Both the position numbers and the translations under genes were made by a program. The notes beneath the pieces were generated by a model, which had not been told where the DNA came from, made no database searches, and saw only the letters and a list, made by a program, of their open reading frames with translations. From the NCBI RefSeq assembly GCF_022376445.1, contig NW_025954987.1, positions 310,001-374,000 on the forward strand: DNA of 64,000 bases, in the 5' to 3' direction. Shown here one piece after another: positions 36,047 to 49,499 of the stretch. Within the stretch, counting starts at the first letter, position 1, and every line of letters begins with the position of its first letter. Source of the DNA: Fomitopsis serialis (taxonomy: Eukaryota; Basidiomycota; Agaricomycetes; Polyporales; Fomitopsidaceae).

Positions 36047-36048
36047 TA

Positions 36049-36337
36049 GTACTTAGCTGATCCCGTTGTAATTTAAATTACATGTTGCGCCAACTTCATT
36101 CTATCCCACCAAAACTTTGAGTATCGACGATTCGCCGGGCTATGCCCCCGCCGCACTGTTCTTGGCCAGTGCCGAGACGGGAGGCGGAAGTCAATGGTGA
36201 CGCCCGAAGCTAGTACTTAAAGATTCATCTGACTGATCAGTACAAGGTGATCGCTTGACATGACATTATGATACGAACTCTCGCCTCCTGCTTCGGAACT
36301 CGTTGATGAGCAAGCAATTCCGAACACATCCCCATGA
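36049..36337. other. Intergenic region
   Basis: Just under 300 bp between the inverted-repeat element and the 3' end of the glycosyltransferase gene. Nothing recognised. Confidence 0.5.
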
Positions 36338-38389
36338 TCACAGCGTATCCAAGAAAGCTTTCATGTCGCGCGTAGAGGTGCCTTGTTTGGACCGGGCGTC
36401 GAGAGTTCGCTGTCGCAAAGCTTGCAAATGCTCTCGCTTGCGCTGGCCGCCCTCGCCGAAAGCGTTGGTTAAGACGTCGCGCGCTTCCTCTTTCACAGCA
36501 TCTAGCGTGCCCTCGGGGGCCTTTCCAAGGCGATGTACAGGCTTCAATCCCGACCCGGTGCGCCCATGGAATATCTCGTACGCGACGTTTAGGTTCTTTG
36601 TCAAGTGGATCGCATTCAGCGGTTGGTCGAAAGAAAACGGCCAGCAGATCCTGCCAAGTCCTGAGTACGATATAGAGGATAAAGATGACCCGGTGACTTA
36701 CATTGGCACCCCGGCACAGACCGCTTCAATGACGCTGTTGTGGCCACCGTGTGTCAAGAACCACCCGGTCGCCTGCGCGAAAAACATTGCAATAAGCAAA
36801 GACAGACGCGACAACGATTGTCACATACCGCATGGCTTAGAACATGCTGCTGAGGCGAGTACCGAGTTAGAAGGCCATCTGCATAGTTCCTAACTTTTTC
36901 GGTGACCTCCAGCGGTACAGTCGCCCAGCGGGACGGAAGGCTCATAAGCTTGATCACAGCTCGTCAGAACACGAAGACCACGGGGGGGTCACGAGCATGA
37001 TAAAGGTAAGTGTAGACGTACAAATGGTATTTGAAGCTCCATCACCACGTCCAAGAAAGCCCATATCTTCTCCGGCTCCATCGACCAGTACACGGTGCCG
37101 AACGATATCTGGAGCCCCATTAACCAACCAAAGAATGCAAGGCGACAAAGTGACATGCATATAATAGGGACCGTTCGCCGCGTCGTCTCAAGATGGACTC
37201 AAGGAAGTCATCAATCTCGGCGGCATCTTCTGACTGTTCCTTCTCAATCGTGATTGCACGCATACCGCTGGCAATCATTGGTCCAGCGCAATATACGGAA
37301 CGGGAGGTCTCCGCCATCCACTTTTGCAGAGCAGCTGTGGTCTCCGGCTCGTAACATTCCGGACTTGCTAAAATAATGCCGTCGCAGGCATTGACAACCC
37401 TGAAGCGAGTAAGTGACTCAAAGTTCCACAGTTCTGCCGGGCGACGCTTACTCGTGTGCTGAGAGGCACATGGCACCGAATAAAGCCGTGCCCAATACCT
37501 GGAAATATGAATTTCAGTAGGTAGATCCGCCGATCGATACAGCGTACCTTACCATCTGCGGTTCGATCTCGTAGTCATACATTGGAGGGAGCCCTGGAAT
37601 CCGGATCACAGCCCCCTTGTTCCCGAGCGCAATCTACCCAACCGCGAGTTTGAGTTAATATCAATGTTGTGAAGAAAGCGTAAGCACCTCTCCTGCAGCT
37701 TGTGCCACATCCACCTGGCTTTGGGAGGCTTCCTCTTCGCTCTTAGCACGAAGGTCGCCTATTCCCCCCAGTCGCTCTGGCGCACAGAGCCGGATGATGA
37801 TCGAGGATGCACCTGCGAACCACACAAAGACTTTGATGGGGTTCCCTTCGATGCTAAGGCGGCGCACGGCTTGCAAAAGAGGCAGACCGAAGAACTGTCG
37901 GTTTGACGTGAGCGGGGAAATGTCAGTTGCGCAAATGGGGTCTAGATTTCTTACGTCGATTATGGCGGCTTTAGGGGGAGCCGTGGGTTGGTATATGGTC
38001 CCGGTCTGGACACACTGCAATCGTTCGCCCTTGACGAGCTTCCCGAACGCTCGAGCGAAGGAATCATCGAGCACCGAGTTGTCGAGTGAATGTATCCCTG
38101 TATGAAGCAGCGCAACGACCCTGTCCTGATGTCAGTACATGATTCCACTCGGACAGTGCAGAGTAACACACCTAATCCGGGTCATAAGAAGCTCATTGTC
38201 ATCGAAATTACGAGCTAGCTCTGCCTTGACACGATCGTAGAAAGCTGGCGTGGTGAAGAAAGTCACGGACGCGTTTCTCAACTGCACCAGCCGAGAAGCT
38301 AGATTGCAAAGCGGGCGAGCATGGCCTAGAAATTCTGTGAGGATCCCAATGACGACACTACGTACGCCGGTGCAAGTAGCGTACCCCAA
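36338..38389 (-). CDS. Family-1 UDP-glycosyltransferase, 5' end unresolved
   Basis: Enzyme that transfers a sugar from a UDP-sugar to a small lipophilic acceptor. Exons from the second on: 38120..37955, 37894..37688, 37633..37553, 37498..37452, 37399..37159, 37108..37022, 36948..36829, 36772..36702 and 36650..36338. The first recognised exon ends at 38172. The N-terminal acceptor domain reads VVIGILTEFLGHARPLCNLA and FFTTPAFYDRVKAELA. The C-terminal donor site spells SPQQHVLSHATGWFLTHGG, NSVIEAVCAGVPM and ICWPFSFDQPLNA across introns, the PSPG-like box with the catalytic-region His and the DQ pair. The junctions are in phase. No ATG lies in frame at the start: the frame opens at a TTG (38389) after a stop. 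The ATG at 38394 (MKLGV...) is one phase off. The intron after RRGERSLLY appears to use a GC donor (37158). Confidence 0.85.
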
Positions 38390-39772
38390 GCTTCATAGGC
38401 AAACAATACGAGGTGACTATCACTGTTGAATAAATGCAAGTTAATGCAGAATTGCCTTGGAGTGACTGATCACAGACTCTGCGACCCAGTTATCCGCATT
38501 GAGGCGTTCGCCGTTATGACTACTCAGACCACGAACGTCAGTGGAACGTATGCAAGATCATATCGGCTAACTGACCTAGTCAAGAGAGGTGCAGCTACCG
38601 GCATACCACGTCGCGTGAGTGGGGTGCACGGATGGATACAGCAAATCCACAAGGCTTCTGGGCCGGGGGCGTCGAAACGTCTAGGTAATCAAACGGCTCG
38701 ACCGGGGTTCGACGTCTTACTTATGGTAGCACTCTTGCATCACGCAGATGAGACTCACTGTATATCCCATGCTTGGCGAACCCACGGATGAGTGTGGTGG
38801 TGGAGCCGGAATTATTGATGGGGACTTCCTGCGCACGATGAGGCACGATGACGACGAGTGTGCTAGACCGCGACAAGCTAATCAGCATCGTCACATCAAT
38901 GGACCCAAAGCCCGGATGCTGCGCGATTCGCAAGCGTAGTGTTGCGCTATACACGGTGTGACTGCCAGAAAGCCACACATTCATTATGAGGCTATCTGAC
39001 AGAATAAGTCAGGAAGGACGCCCACGCGTTGCCAAGCGGAAAACTCGGTATCCATGTCAACGATATCAACGACCATGCGAATGTTCCGCGACCGCACTTG
39101 GACCGCAGCGGCACTGTATGTATATACGTCTATGACCGCACGCGCGGGCGGGCGCCGGGGAGCCTACGGGAATATGCAGAGGTCTTGAACGCACGATTTG
39201 CACGACTCGCTGGATTCTGGGGTCATTGTGATACCCGATGTTAGTATGAATTGCGAAAAGTCGTAGGCACAGTACGCACCATATTACTACGTCCCAGAGC
39301 AACGCACATAAACCACTTATGAGCATCATTCAGTGAATTTTGCAGAGTCGTCAGAGCATATGATGTGTTGCGATCCTCCCAGTCCGAGTCGGACCCCTCA
39401 CTTCACAAACTGTTCAGTATCGGATGACTGCAGGATACATCGTCATGTTAACATAGACCTCCGAAGGCTGACCATCTCAAGTACTTGCCAATAGTATACT
39501 ACCAGGCACCATCCGTCGCGACACGTCGCCAGTGAATCGAGTATGTATACCTACCTTCTTCACTCGGTCTAGCTCCTCTTGGTCCAATCTTGGTCGGTGG
39601 TACGTTGCAGAACGACATTGGATCAACAAGCGCCCTTTCACTTGGGGATGAATGTGGCAATAGATAAGATAAGATATAAGATAAACTTTTCGACCCATCA
39701 TCTTCGACGCCTGCGGGCAGGCGATCCTACGGAAAACGGTATCACATCTCTCTCCGAGTCTTACACACCACC
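38390..39772. other. Divergent intergenic region
   Basis: About 1.4 kb between the glycosyltransferase (-) and GPN1 (+). No frame shows a domain. A short AT-rich GATAAGATAAGATATAAGATAAA run at about 39663-39686 contains repeated GATAAG cores, candidate sites for GATA factors near GPN1. Confidence 0.45.
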
Positions 39773-41253
39773 ATGTCGTCCGAAGCGAGTTCCTCGAGTA
39801 CTCCAGAAAAGAAAAAGCCCATTGTAATCATCACAATAGGCATGGCCGGCGCAGGCAAGTCGACGTTCGTGCAGCGCATCAACTCCTACCTGCACTCGCT
39901 CGAGCCGCCTTCGCCGCCGTACATCCTCAATCTTGATCCGGCGGTGACCAGCGTGCCGTTCGAGGCGAACATCGACATCCGGGACACGGTCAACTATCAC
40001 GAGGTGATGAAGCAGTGTGTGGTCATTCCACCCCTCGCTCGTCGTCCGTGATGCTCAGATAGCTTCCTTGCTTCCTCTCCCGCGCTGAAGATACAACCTC
40101 GGGCCGAACGGCGGCATCTTGACCGCTCTGAACCTATTCACGACGAAGTTCGACCAGGTATTGGGGCTGGTGGAGAAGAGGGCGGAGACGGTCGAGTGAG
40201 TGATTTGATTTCCCCTGTCCCTCGGGCCATTCTCAACGGGCTTGCAGCTATGTAATTCTCGACACTCCCGGCCAAATCGAGATCTTCACCTGGTCCGCTT
40301 CTGGGGCTATAATCACGGACGCAGTCGCAGGGACATTGCCGACGGTCGTTGCGTACATCATTGACACACCGCGGACGGCCGCTCCCGCTACATTCATGTC
40401 CAATATGCTGTACGCGTGCAGGTATGTCAGCCGTTGTTTCAGCGCAAATTCCGCCTCCACCCCGACTTCCACAGTATCCTATACAAAACAAAATTACCCT
40501 TCATCCTTGTCTTCAATAAAACCGATGTCCAGCCGCATGACTTCGCCCTCGACTGGATGCACGATTTCGAGGCATTCCAGGAGGCTCTCGCGTCACATCG
40601 GGGAACAACAGATGATGAGGGCGAGCCGACGTACATGAACAGCCTTATGAACAGCATGAGCCTCGTGCTCGACGAATTTTACAAGCACCTAACAGTACGC
40701 TCCTGTCCTCGTTTTATTCTCGCTCCGTCGCGCTGACACCTTCTCATCCCGCGCAGGCGGTAGGAGTTTCTAGCATGACGGGCGCGGGGATCAAAGAATT
40801 CTTCGACGCGGTCGAAGCCTCACGGACAGAATACGAAAAGTGCGTCTTCCACCGTCCCCGCATAATTCAGTGTTCGGTTTATCTCGCCTCGCCGTTCGCA
40901 GTGAATACCTTCCCGAGCTAGAACGCGCCCGCGCCTCGCGAGAGGCCTCATTGCAGAAGGCGAAGGAAGACTCGGTGAACCGGCTGATGGGTGACCTCGC
41001 CGTCGACCGTGCGCGGAACCCGAACGCCGCGATGATGGACCGGTGGGATCCCAATGAGGAAGACGAAGATGATGACGCGGATGTTAATATCATTGACCGG
41101 AGTACGTGTTTATCTATATTTCACAGAAGTCCGGGGCTTGCGCTAATGGACGCGTGCACTGCAGGCGAGGAGCCATGGCCGGGGCAGTACATCGATGTGA
41201 CGAGGATGCATGGTAGGAACGACGAAGGGATTAATTGGCCACGGCCGGGGTAG
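39773..41253 (+). CDS. GPN1: GPN-loop GTPase 1 (NPA3), RNA polymerase II assembly factor
   Basis: Essential cytosolic GTPase that helps assemble and import RNA polymerase II. 370 residues. Exons: 39773..40014, 40091..40195, 40248..40421, 40475..40694, 40757..40839, 40902..41101 and 41165..41253, in phase. The P-loop is [10 protein letters not shown], and [19 protein letters not shown] is typical of the family. The defining Gly-Pro-Asn loop appears across the first splice as [25 protein letters not shown] is the G3 motif and FNKTDV the G4. [18 protein letters not shown] and [19 protein letters not shown] follow, then an acidic tail with [16 protein letters not shown]. The start is the first ATG, followed by a Ser/Lys-rich leader. 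Confidence 0.96.
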
Positions 41254-42877
41254 TGAATTGTGGAGCCCAAAATACGTGAATTGTACGATCAACTTGTAAC
41301 AGACTGTATCCACTAATTGTATATTGCCACAGAGTTTGACAGATCGCTGGCATTGCTTCAATTACTGCCATGCACCATGACCAACATATGTGAGCATTGG
41401 CAGTACACCGACCGCGATTATCGTGCTTTCTCGGTGGCATGGCTCCGCAACTGCATGACCATAACACTGGCTGCTACTTGACTGTATCCTTCACGTCAGA
41501 TTGAATTTCTATAGAGGACCGGACTGCAGAAATTGGGAGTGCTGTCCGAGTAAGACTCGGAGACTAGGCTGCGTGTCCTGTCTGTCTACAAATCACGACA
41601 ACACGCAATGAGTCTCCCCTGTCCTGTCACTGACTCCCCTGTAGGTTCGATGGCACAGCCGTGTGGAGGGTCTTGGTATGAGACTAGACTCCCCTGAACG
41701 TGTTGAATTTGACTCCCTGTTAGGTTGACAACTTCTGACTGCGGCTCTCATAACATGGGATCCGTCGGCGAGCCGAGAGCTCCTTCTACCCAATCGGCGA
41801 CTTGGAGCCGTCCCGGATGGTTGAGGCGTGCCAATTTGGAATTGCAGCTGACTTGACTTCCGATGATGATAATCCGACAGACACATCTCCTTACATCCCC
41901 ATCATAACCTTCGGAAGATCGACTCGCCGGGCGTGCGCGTGAATGCCTGATTGTGGGCACAGAAGTGACAGGGCTTGAGACGCTAAAGCTTATCCTATAT
42001 GACGCATTGCTAATCGTGGTTCGCCAGCGCGGGCCCGTGCATACATGCAACAATCGCGCGATTGCAATGGCACGCGGATGCGGCCAGCCATCGGTAACCC
42101 GGTGTCTAGCAGGAATGGAATGATGCTCGAAGACAATAAGGCAGCCATTAGCAGTTGCACCCGAGCTGTCTTTCACTCTACCACATCCATCGGGTGATAT
42201 CCCCTGAAAGTTCAAATGGGGCCATGCCCGTGCACACGGGCGTGGAGTCAGATGCTTGCAACTTATTTACGAGCAGAGACTATCCGGCTACATGGTATAC
42301 ACCCTGGTGTACCTCCGGGCGCGGTTGCTCGGTGGGGTGGCGATGTCATAGAAATCGGCACAGGCTAAGGAACGCTTAGTGAACCAGACCCTCTAGTACC
42401 TGACATGTAGGATATTCTATCATAGGTGTCTCGGCCTTGCGCGTGGGCTGGGCTGGATCATAGGGGGGTAGTTACTTACTCACTAGTCGGTTGGCAATTT
42501 CATGGCAGGGGTAGGTCATCAGCATCTACGGCCACAAATTACGGGTCGTGCGATGGAGGGAGGAACAACGAATAATGTTACGTCTATTCGCAGGTGCGTT
42601 GTGCGCGTGGCTGATTATTGTGAGCGAGAGTCGGGCTTTGGGAGGAGCGGTTGCCTGCAGCACTGCATCAGTACTTCCATTCTGGGCGATGTACTGGCGC
42701 TTACGTGATCATGCAGCCGTTGAAGCCAGAATGTTGCGCGCCGGCGCCCTCCATCGTCTTCCCGTCCTTCAAAGTTCGTTCGCAAGCTCGTCCTCTCCTC
42801 CCACCACCGCCACGCCCGCTTCATCCAGCCCCTCCCACAGCCTCCTCATCCTCGGTTCTCTGCCCCGATCCGTTCTC
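41254..42877. other. Intergenic region upstream of CDK1
   Basis: About 1.6 kb. Around 41600-41720 there are several imperfect copies of the short motif GACTCCCCTGT/GACTCCCTGTTAGGTT, a weak dispersed repeat. The last 150 bp before the CDK1 ATG are pyrimidine-rich (CTCCTCCCACCACCGCC), typical of a TATA-less promoter. No gene was recognised. Confidence 0.5.
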
Positions 42878-44538
<1,661 letters not shown>

Positions 44539-45202
44539 TGTAACGACGTTCACGCTCACGACGCCCCGAGCCCGTTTCAGATATACACCCACGCCCTGTC
44601 CTTTTCATCCGTCCGTCCGTCGTATGCACTTCGCACTTCCTTGTTTTCCCCTCCCCCAGTCCTCGCAGCTTGTTCGTCGCCACGCAACTATATCAGTATG
44701 TTCAATACATTACATACGCGTATTCGTGTCTCCATAGCCCCGTTCTCGCATCGCATCGTCTTTTGACCCCGACCGGTAACCAGTCTCGGTAATGGAATGT
44801 GTCGTTGTGACCGAGTCAACTTTTGCCTCGGTGAGCCTTTGGGACCAGCCCACTGGTCCGATAATTGGTACGTTCTACTTCGCTTACAGTCCGTCAATGC
44901 GTGTTTTACGAAGTTGCAACTCGGAGAGTCACAATTGTATTGATGGCATTGCCTCCAGGCGGATAACATGACATAGGCAAACCGAGATACGACAACCGTT
45001 CATCCCTGCCTGAAGGTAACCCCTTCAAAGTCCCAGAACAGTTCGCATAACCGCACACCCAAACCAAATCGAGTAGGTACCAAGCGAAGGGAAGAAAAAG
45101 TGAACGTGCGGAAGAAACGAATGGGTTAGTGTACAACAGTTCAACGACCACAATAAAGGACAGTAGGAAATAGATTGTACAAGACTCAAAAGGAGCGAAT
45201 GT
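44539..45202. other. Convergent intergenic region
   Basis: About 660 bp between the 3' ends of CDK1 and the copper radical oxidase gene. Nothing was recognised beyond probable 3' untranslated sequence. Confidence 0.5.
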
Positions 45203-48200
45203 TCAAAGAGGGCCAACACCAGGGAGCGTAAAGTCAGGGAAGTTAGGCCAGTTGCCGAGCTCACCGGGGTCGCCGCCGAGACGGATCCACTGTGAGTGCG
45301 AGGGAGTCGGTCCGTCGAGCACGAAGAGCTGTTGCCATCCCGGAGGAGAGACGTAAGAGTTCGGGGGAGCTGTGATGGTGCAGGTGTTGCCGCTGCATGA
45401 GAACTCTGGGAAGATGGTCCTGGAGCCCATGTTGTTGCCATGGGTGCTGGACGTGGCTGCGGTCACAGCGTAAGGTGACAAATTGCGTCGCGAGCGACAG
45501 ACCCAGAACTCACCGGCAAGCATGGATACCCTCATGGTATCCGTCGTTCCCTCGTATAGCTCCACGGTGATGGTGTACGTGCCGCCGTAGCTCCAGTCGT
45601 TCTCCTCGACGGTGAAATTCGGTTGCTGTCTGCCATCTGTCAGGTAGGGCGGGTAGTAAACCTCAATTCGCATTTCCTCAGGGTATCCTGGCGTCTGGGG
45701 GTCGCTGCCCGAGACCAGGACTCGGCCATCGGGAAGGAGCTATTCGCGCGGTTAGACGGTTTCGTAATGGTGGGGCTCATGTCTTACTGTGAGTTCAGAG
45801 TGATACATGCGCGCTACGATTGTCGTGTTGAGCACTGAGATGCGCTGGTGGACCGGCTGGCTGGGATCGTACAACAGTGCTTGGAAGTTGGGGTCGGACC
45901 CGAGGCCGAAACCCGCCACACCTGCTTGGGCACCGTTGGCGATGAGGAAAGTACCGTCGGGGAGAGCTATGCGAATGACTTTAGTCAGTGGATATATACG
46001 CGTCCAAGGCTGTGCTTGAGCTCACGGGCCTACGGAGCAAGAACTAATCAGTCAAAGGGATAGCAAATCATAGATTAAGAGTCGTACAATGCAAGTCATC
46101 ACGCGCTTCGATGGCTATAATGATCCTCGGTCAGATAAAATTCTTGAGCGACTCACCGTACTCACCATCCGCTCAAGCGTCCAATCCGGGTTCTCTGCCT
46201 CGGGTTGAATGCTAATGCAGTTGTCAAGCGCGACACCGAAGTTCGATCCACCACAGATCAGCACGGTCACCGGATCAGTGTAGGGCGGGTATTGGGGGAA
46301 GAGCACTGCAGTAGCTTCCATAGGGTATGTCCTTCCTGCCAGGAAGCTAGTCACCGAGCCGGGCATGTTAGGTAGCACTTGATAGGTATCAAGCGTGATC
46401 GGGTCGAGTATCCTCGCTTCGTTGTAGTAGCCTAGACGGAAGTGAGCCACTTCGTGGTAGACAACTCTTTTTCCGCAGAGACATACCGATGAAGACTCTA
46501 CCACTGGGTAGCATATGAAGGAACGGGTACAGGTTGTTCGGGTCGGTTCGATTGAGGTAGTCCAGGAACTTGTAGGTGGGTCCTCCGGCAGGCGTTGGGA
46601 GGATCTCCAACGTCGGTTCAGGTGCGCCGTTACTTCCAACCTCACCGCCTACAACAAGCACGCTCCCGTTCGACAGTACCAACGCAGACGGGTACCAACG
46701 ACCGCGCTGTCAAGCGTGATCAACTACACGGCATGCTGCATGTTACGCGCATCGCATGCTCACCTGCAAGCTGACTTCTTGGTAGTTCTCCTCCCAATCG
46801 TTGGTGCCGTTGACACCAGGACTGCCGTCGGGAGCGTATAGCCTAATGCCGTAGGTGCTCTCAAGGCTCCAGCCGCCGACGTTGAGTTGCCTAGCAGCTC
46901 TGTCCGGGAGGATTAGAGAACCAGAACAGAAGACATCGGTCTTGACGTGCATGGTACGCCACGCTAGCTCGAAATTGTCGACTAGGCTGAGGTCGAGTTC
47001 GTATGCGCCAGTCGAGTTGGCGTATTCACTGGTGCCATACTTCTCCACGAAGCTGACCTTGCCGTTAATTCCAACAGTAGCCACCAGCGGTACGACGACG
47101 CCTCCAATCAAGAACTAAGGAGATAAGGCTTCAGCATAATTATGGCCTTATTTTAGCAATAAGCCCGACCTCGTAGTAGCCGATGTTTTCAGGCGTATTC
47201 CACACGTCAATGCCGCCATTCCAATAGTACAGCTGGTGCGATCACAGAAGTCAGTGACAGAATTGTTACATCGAAGAGTACACAATACCTGCAACCTTTC
47301 CGCGCCACCGCACAAGTGTATTGGATCGCCGGAACATGGAATCGAACAATCAGACGCGTTAGCGAAGCCGTCGCTGTATTCCGCGACGTCCGATACGTCG
47401 CCACACCCTACGCGACCCAGTCATTCGATGTCGCGACAAGAGATGTGTCACACTTACAGCACTCATCGCCATATTCCATACCGGCTGCCGGATACCCGAA
47501 CATAGCGCACTGATTCAGGCAAGCATCGACCGTATTGTTGTACGTCCAAATATTCTGGTAGGGGAATGTCCTGTTCGCTCCAGGCTCTCTGCACATACCA
47601 CAGTAAGTCATGGGCTGAATCTCGAAAAGATATAAGCGCACTTGAGACAGCCTTGATACTGCCACTGTCCTGGAAGGCTCGTATTCTGAGGGACTGGTAC
47701 TGGATATACGGTGACGTTGTCAGTCGATGTGTATACCTGTGCTCAATTATGAGTTACAGTCGCCGATGCGAGAGACTGGCGAACCGATAGTCTGTTGGGA
47801 CCACCACAGGCCTCCCTACACGAATGTGAGTCAGAATGAACTGCATAAGAAGAATATACGCACGTGCTGTTCCCTCCGCATCCCATGTTACAGTCACTGT
47901 CCTCTGTAGTAACAGCGCCGTTGACCAGATTATCGCCACAGACTAAAACGTCTCAACTGAGTGACCTCATCTGACCAGAGCCAATGTTGGAATAACGTAC
48001 AGCACTGGACACTATATTCCAATCCGGCGACAGTGAAGTTCTGCGCCGTGCAGTTCGCAATGCACGACTCCACGGTTAGATTCGAATTGTCCGGAAGCTC
48101 CGTAGATATCGCGCGACCGTATGCATTGTCACTGTAGACTCAGACATCAATGCCGATATTGGCAGCCGTGCGCTCGAATTGACTCACACATAGCACGCTG

Positions 48201-49426
48201 CATATTGCCAAGGTGACGGAAGGCCAGACGTGACGGGATACACAGGCGACGAGGATCCGCCGCCGCCGCCACCTCCGCCAGGGTTGGAGGGAGGAGTGGG
48301 AAGGCTTGTACCCGTATAGTTGTAGACCTAAATCTACATTAGAGGATGTCGTGTCAAAGAAAAAGATTCACCTCACGTTCAGTGCGTTAGGACCTCCGCA
48401 ATATTCAGAGCTATTGCCAGCGCAGACCATGTCGCATGTACCCAACGAAATAGGCGTGGCACCGTTGTCAAACTCAAGTCCACAGACTAGCAAGATTGGC
48501 GATCAATCTTCAACGGACGACGGATGCAGAGGACGTACAGCATTGCGTCGAATATTCCATTCCGGCCAGTGGGTAACCAGAATTGTAGCATGCAGTCGTA
48601 CACGACTCGACATCAACGTCACCATCCACAGCTGGAGAGATTGCGAGAGCGCGAGCATTGGTGGAGTCACTACAACCACGGTTAGTTCATACTATGCATA
48701 TGAAATCAATCACTCACTTGTAACAACCAAGGGAATCCCAGAGACCCACACTGGGCACAGTGATGGGAGGTGCCGGTGGCTGAACGCCGCTCCAATAGAC
48801 GTTCAAGCGATCTGACAGCAAATCATGTAAGACATTACTCCAGACACTTAGAATGCAACGGACTGCCCGCGCCGCATGTCTCCTCGGCATTGCCCGTACA
48901 GGGCACATCGCAATCTGTGGCAGGGGCTTGAGTCCCCCCGTTCGAGAATGCATTGCCGCAGTCTGCGTATATGAAGGTCAATCGCTGGATACTTGCATGC
49001 AATGAGTCGCATATCCACACGCACAACACTCCTGGGCGTATTCAACGCCTGCGTACACGTAGCTTGTTGACTGGTCAGAACAGAAACTAATGCAGGACTC
49101 GACAGTCATATTGGACGTGTCTGTGTAAGAGGGCCCCGTCAACGTGCGCGAGCCCGTATTGTCCCTATACGCGACGAATGAGCATCACTCGACCTGAGAT
49201 AACTAACACACCCACGTGTAGCATCCTTCAGCAGTCCAATTGCCTGGAAGGTCTGGACCGGAGGACTGACGACGATGGATATATTGGAGGCGAGCTCCCA
49301 ATGGACCATGTTTCGCACGAACCTGTCTCAGATCGTCAGTCCGTGGAGACCTTTTCTTCAATACACGGAACATACGACAGACAGTGGCGCCGAGAGCACC
49401 AGAAGAGAGTGGATGAGGATAGACAT
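45203..49426 (-). CDS. Secreted copper radical oxidase (glyoxal oxidase type) with four WSC domains
   Basis: Extracellular enzyme that oxidises small aldehydes/alcohols and releases hydrogen peroxide. About 22 exons, with introns of 45-65 bp. Exon 1 encodes a signal peptide, [17 protein letters not shown]. Four cysteine-rich WSC modules follow, starting near 49250, 48760, 48200 and 47650; the first has [23 protein letters not shown] and a [12 protein letters not shown] end. The catalytic domain starts near 47230 with [20 protein letters not shown]. The expected active-site residues are visible: Cys in VKTDVFCSG (Tyr-Cys cofactor), Tyr in [19 protein letters not shown], Tyr-His in ARMYHSELT, and the copper His in [15 protein letters not shown]1929 end closes the protein with [23 protein letters not shown] modules are thought to bind carbohydrate, so they may tether the oxidase to cell wall or plant polymer (inference). 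Confidence 0.92.
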
Positions 49427-49491
49427 CCTCCTAGGAAACAGCCTCGCGGCGAACGCAGCGACTGCGAGCTTCCCATTATGCACTTTGCAGC

Positions 49492-49499
49492 GCTTTATA
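49492..49499 (-). promoter_or_regulatory. TATA box of the copper radical oxidase gene
   Basis: On the minus strand the sequence is CTATAAAG, about 66 bp before the ATG at 49426, a good position for a TATA-dependent fungal promoter with a short leader. Confidence 0.5.
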
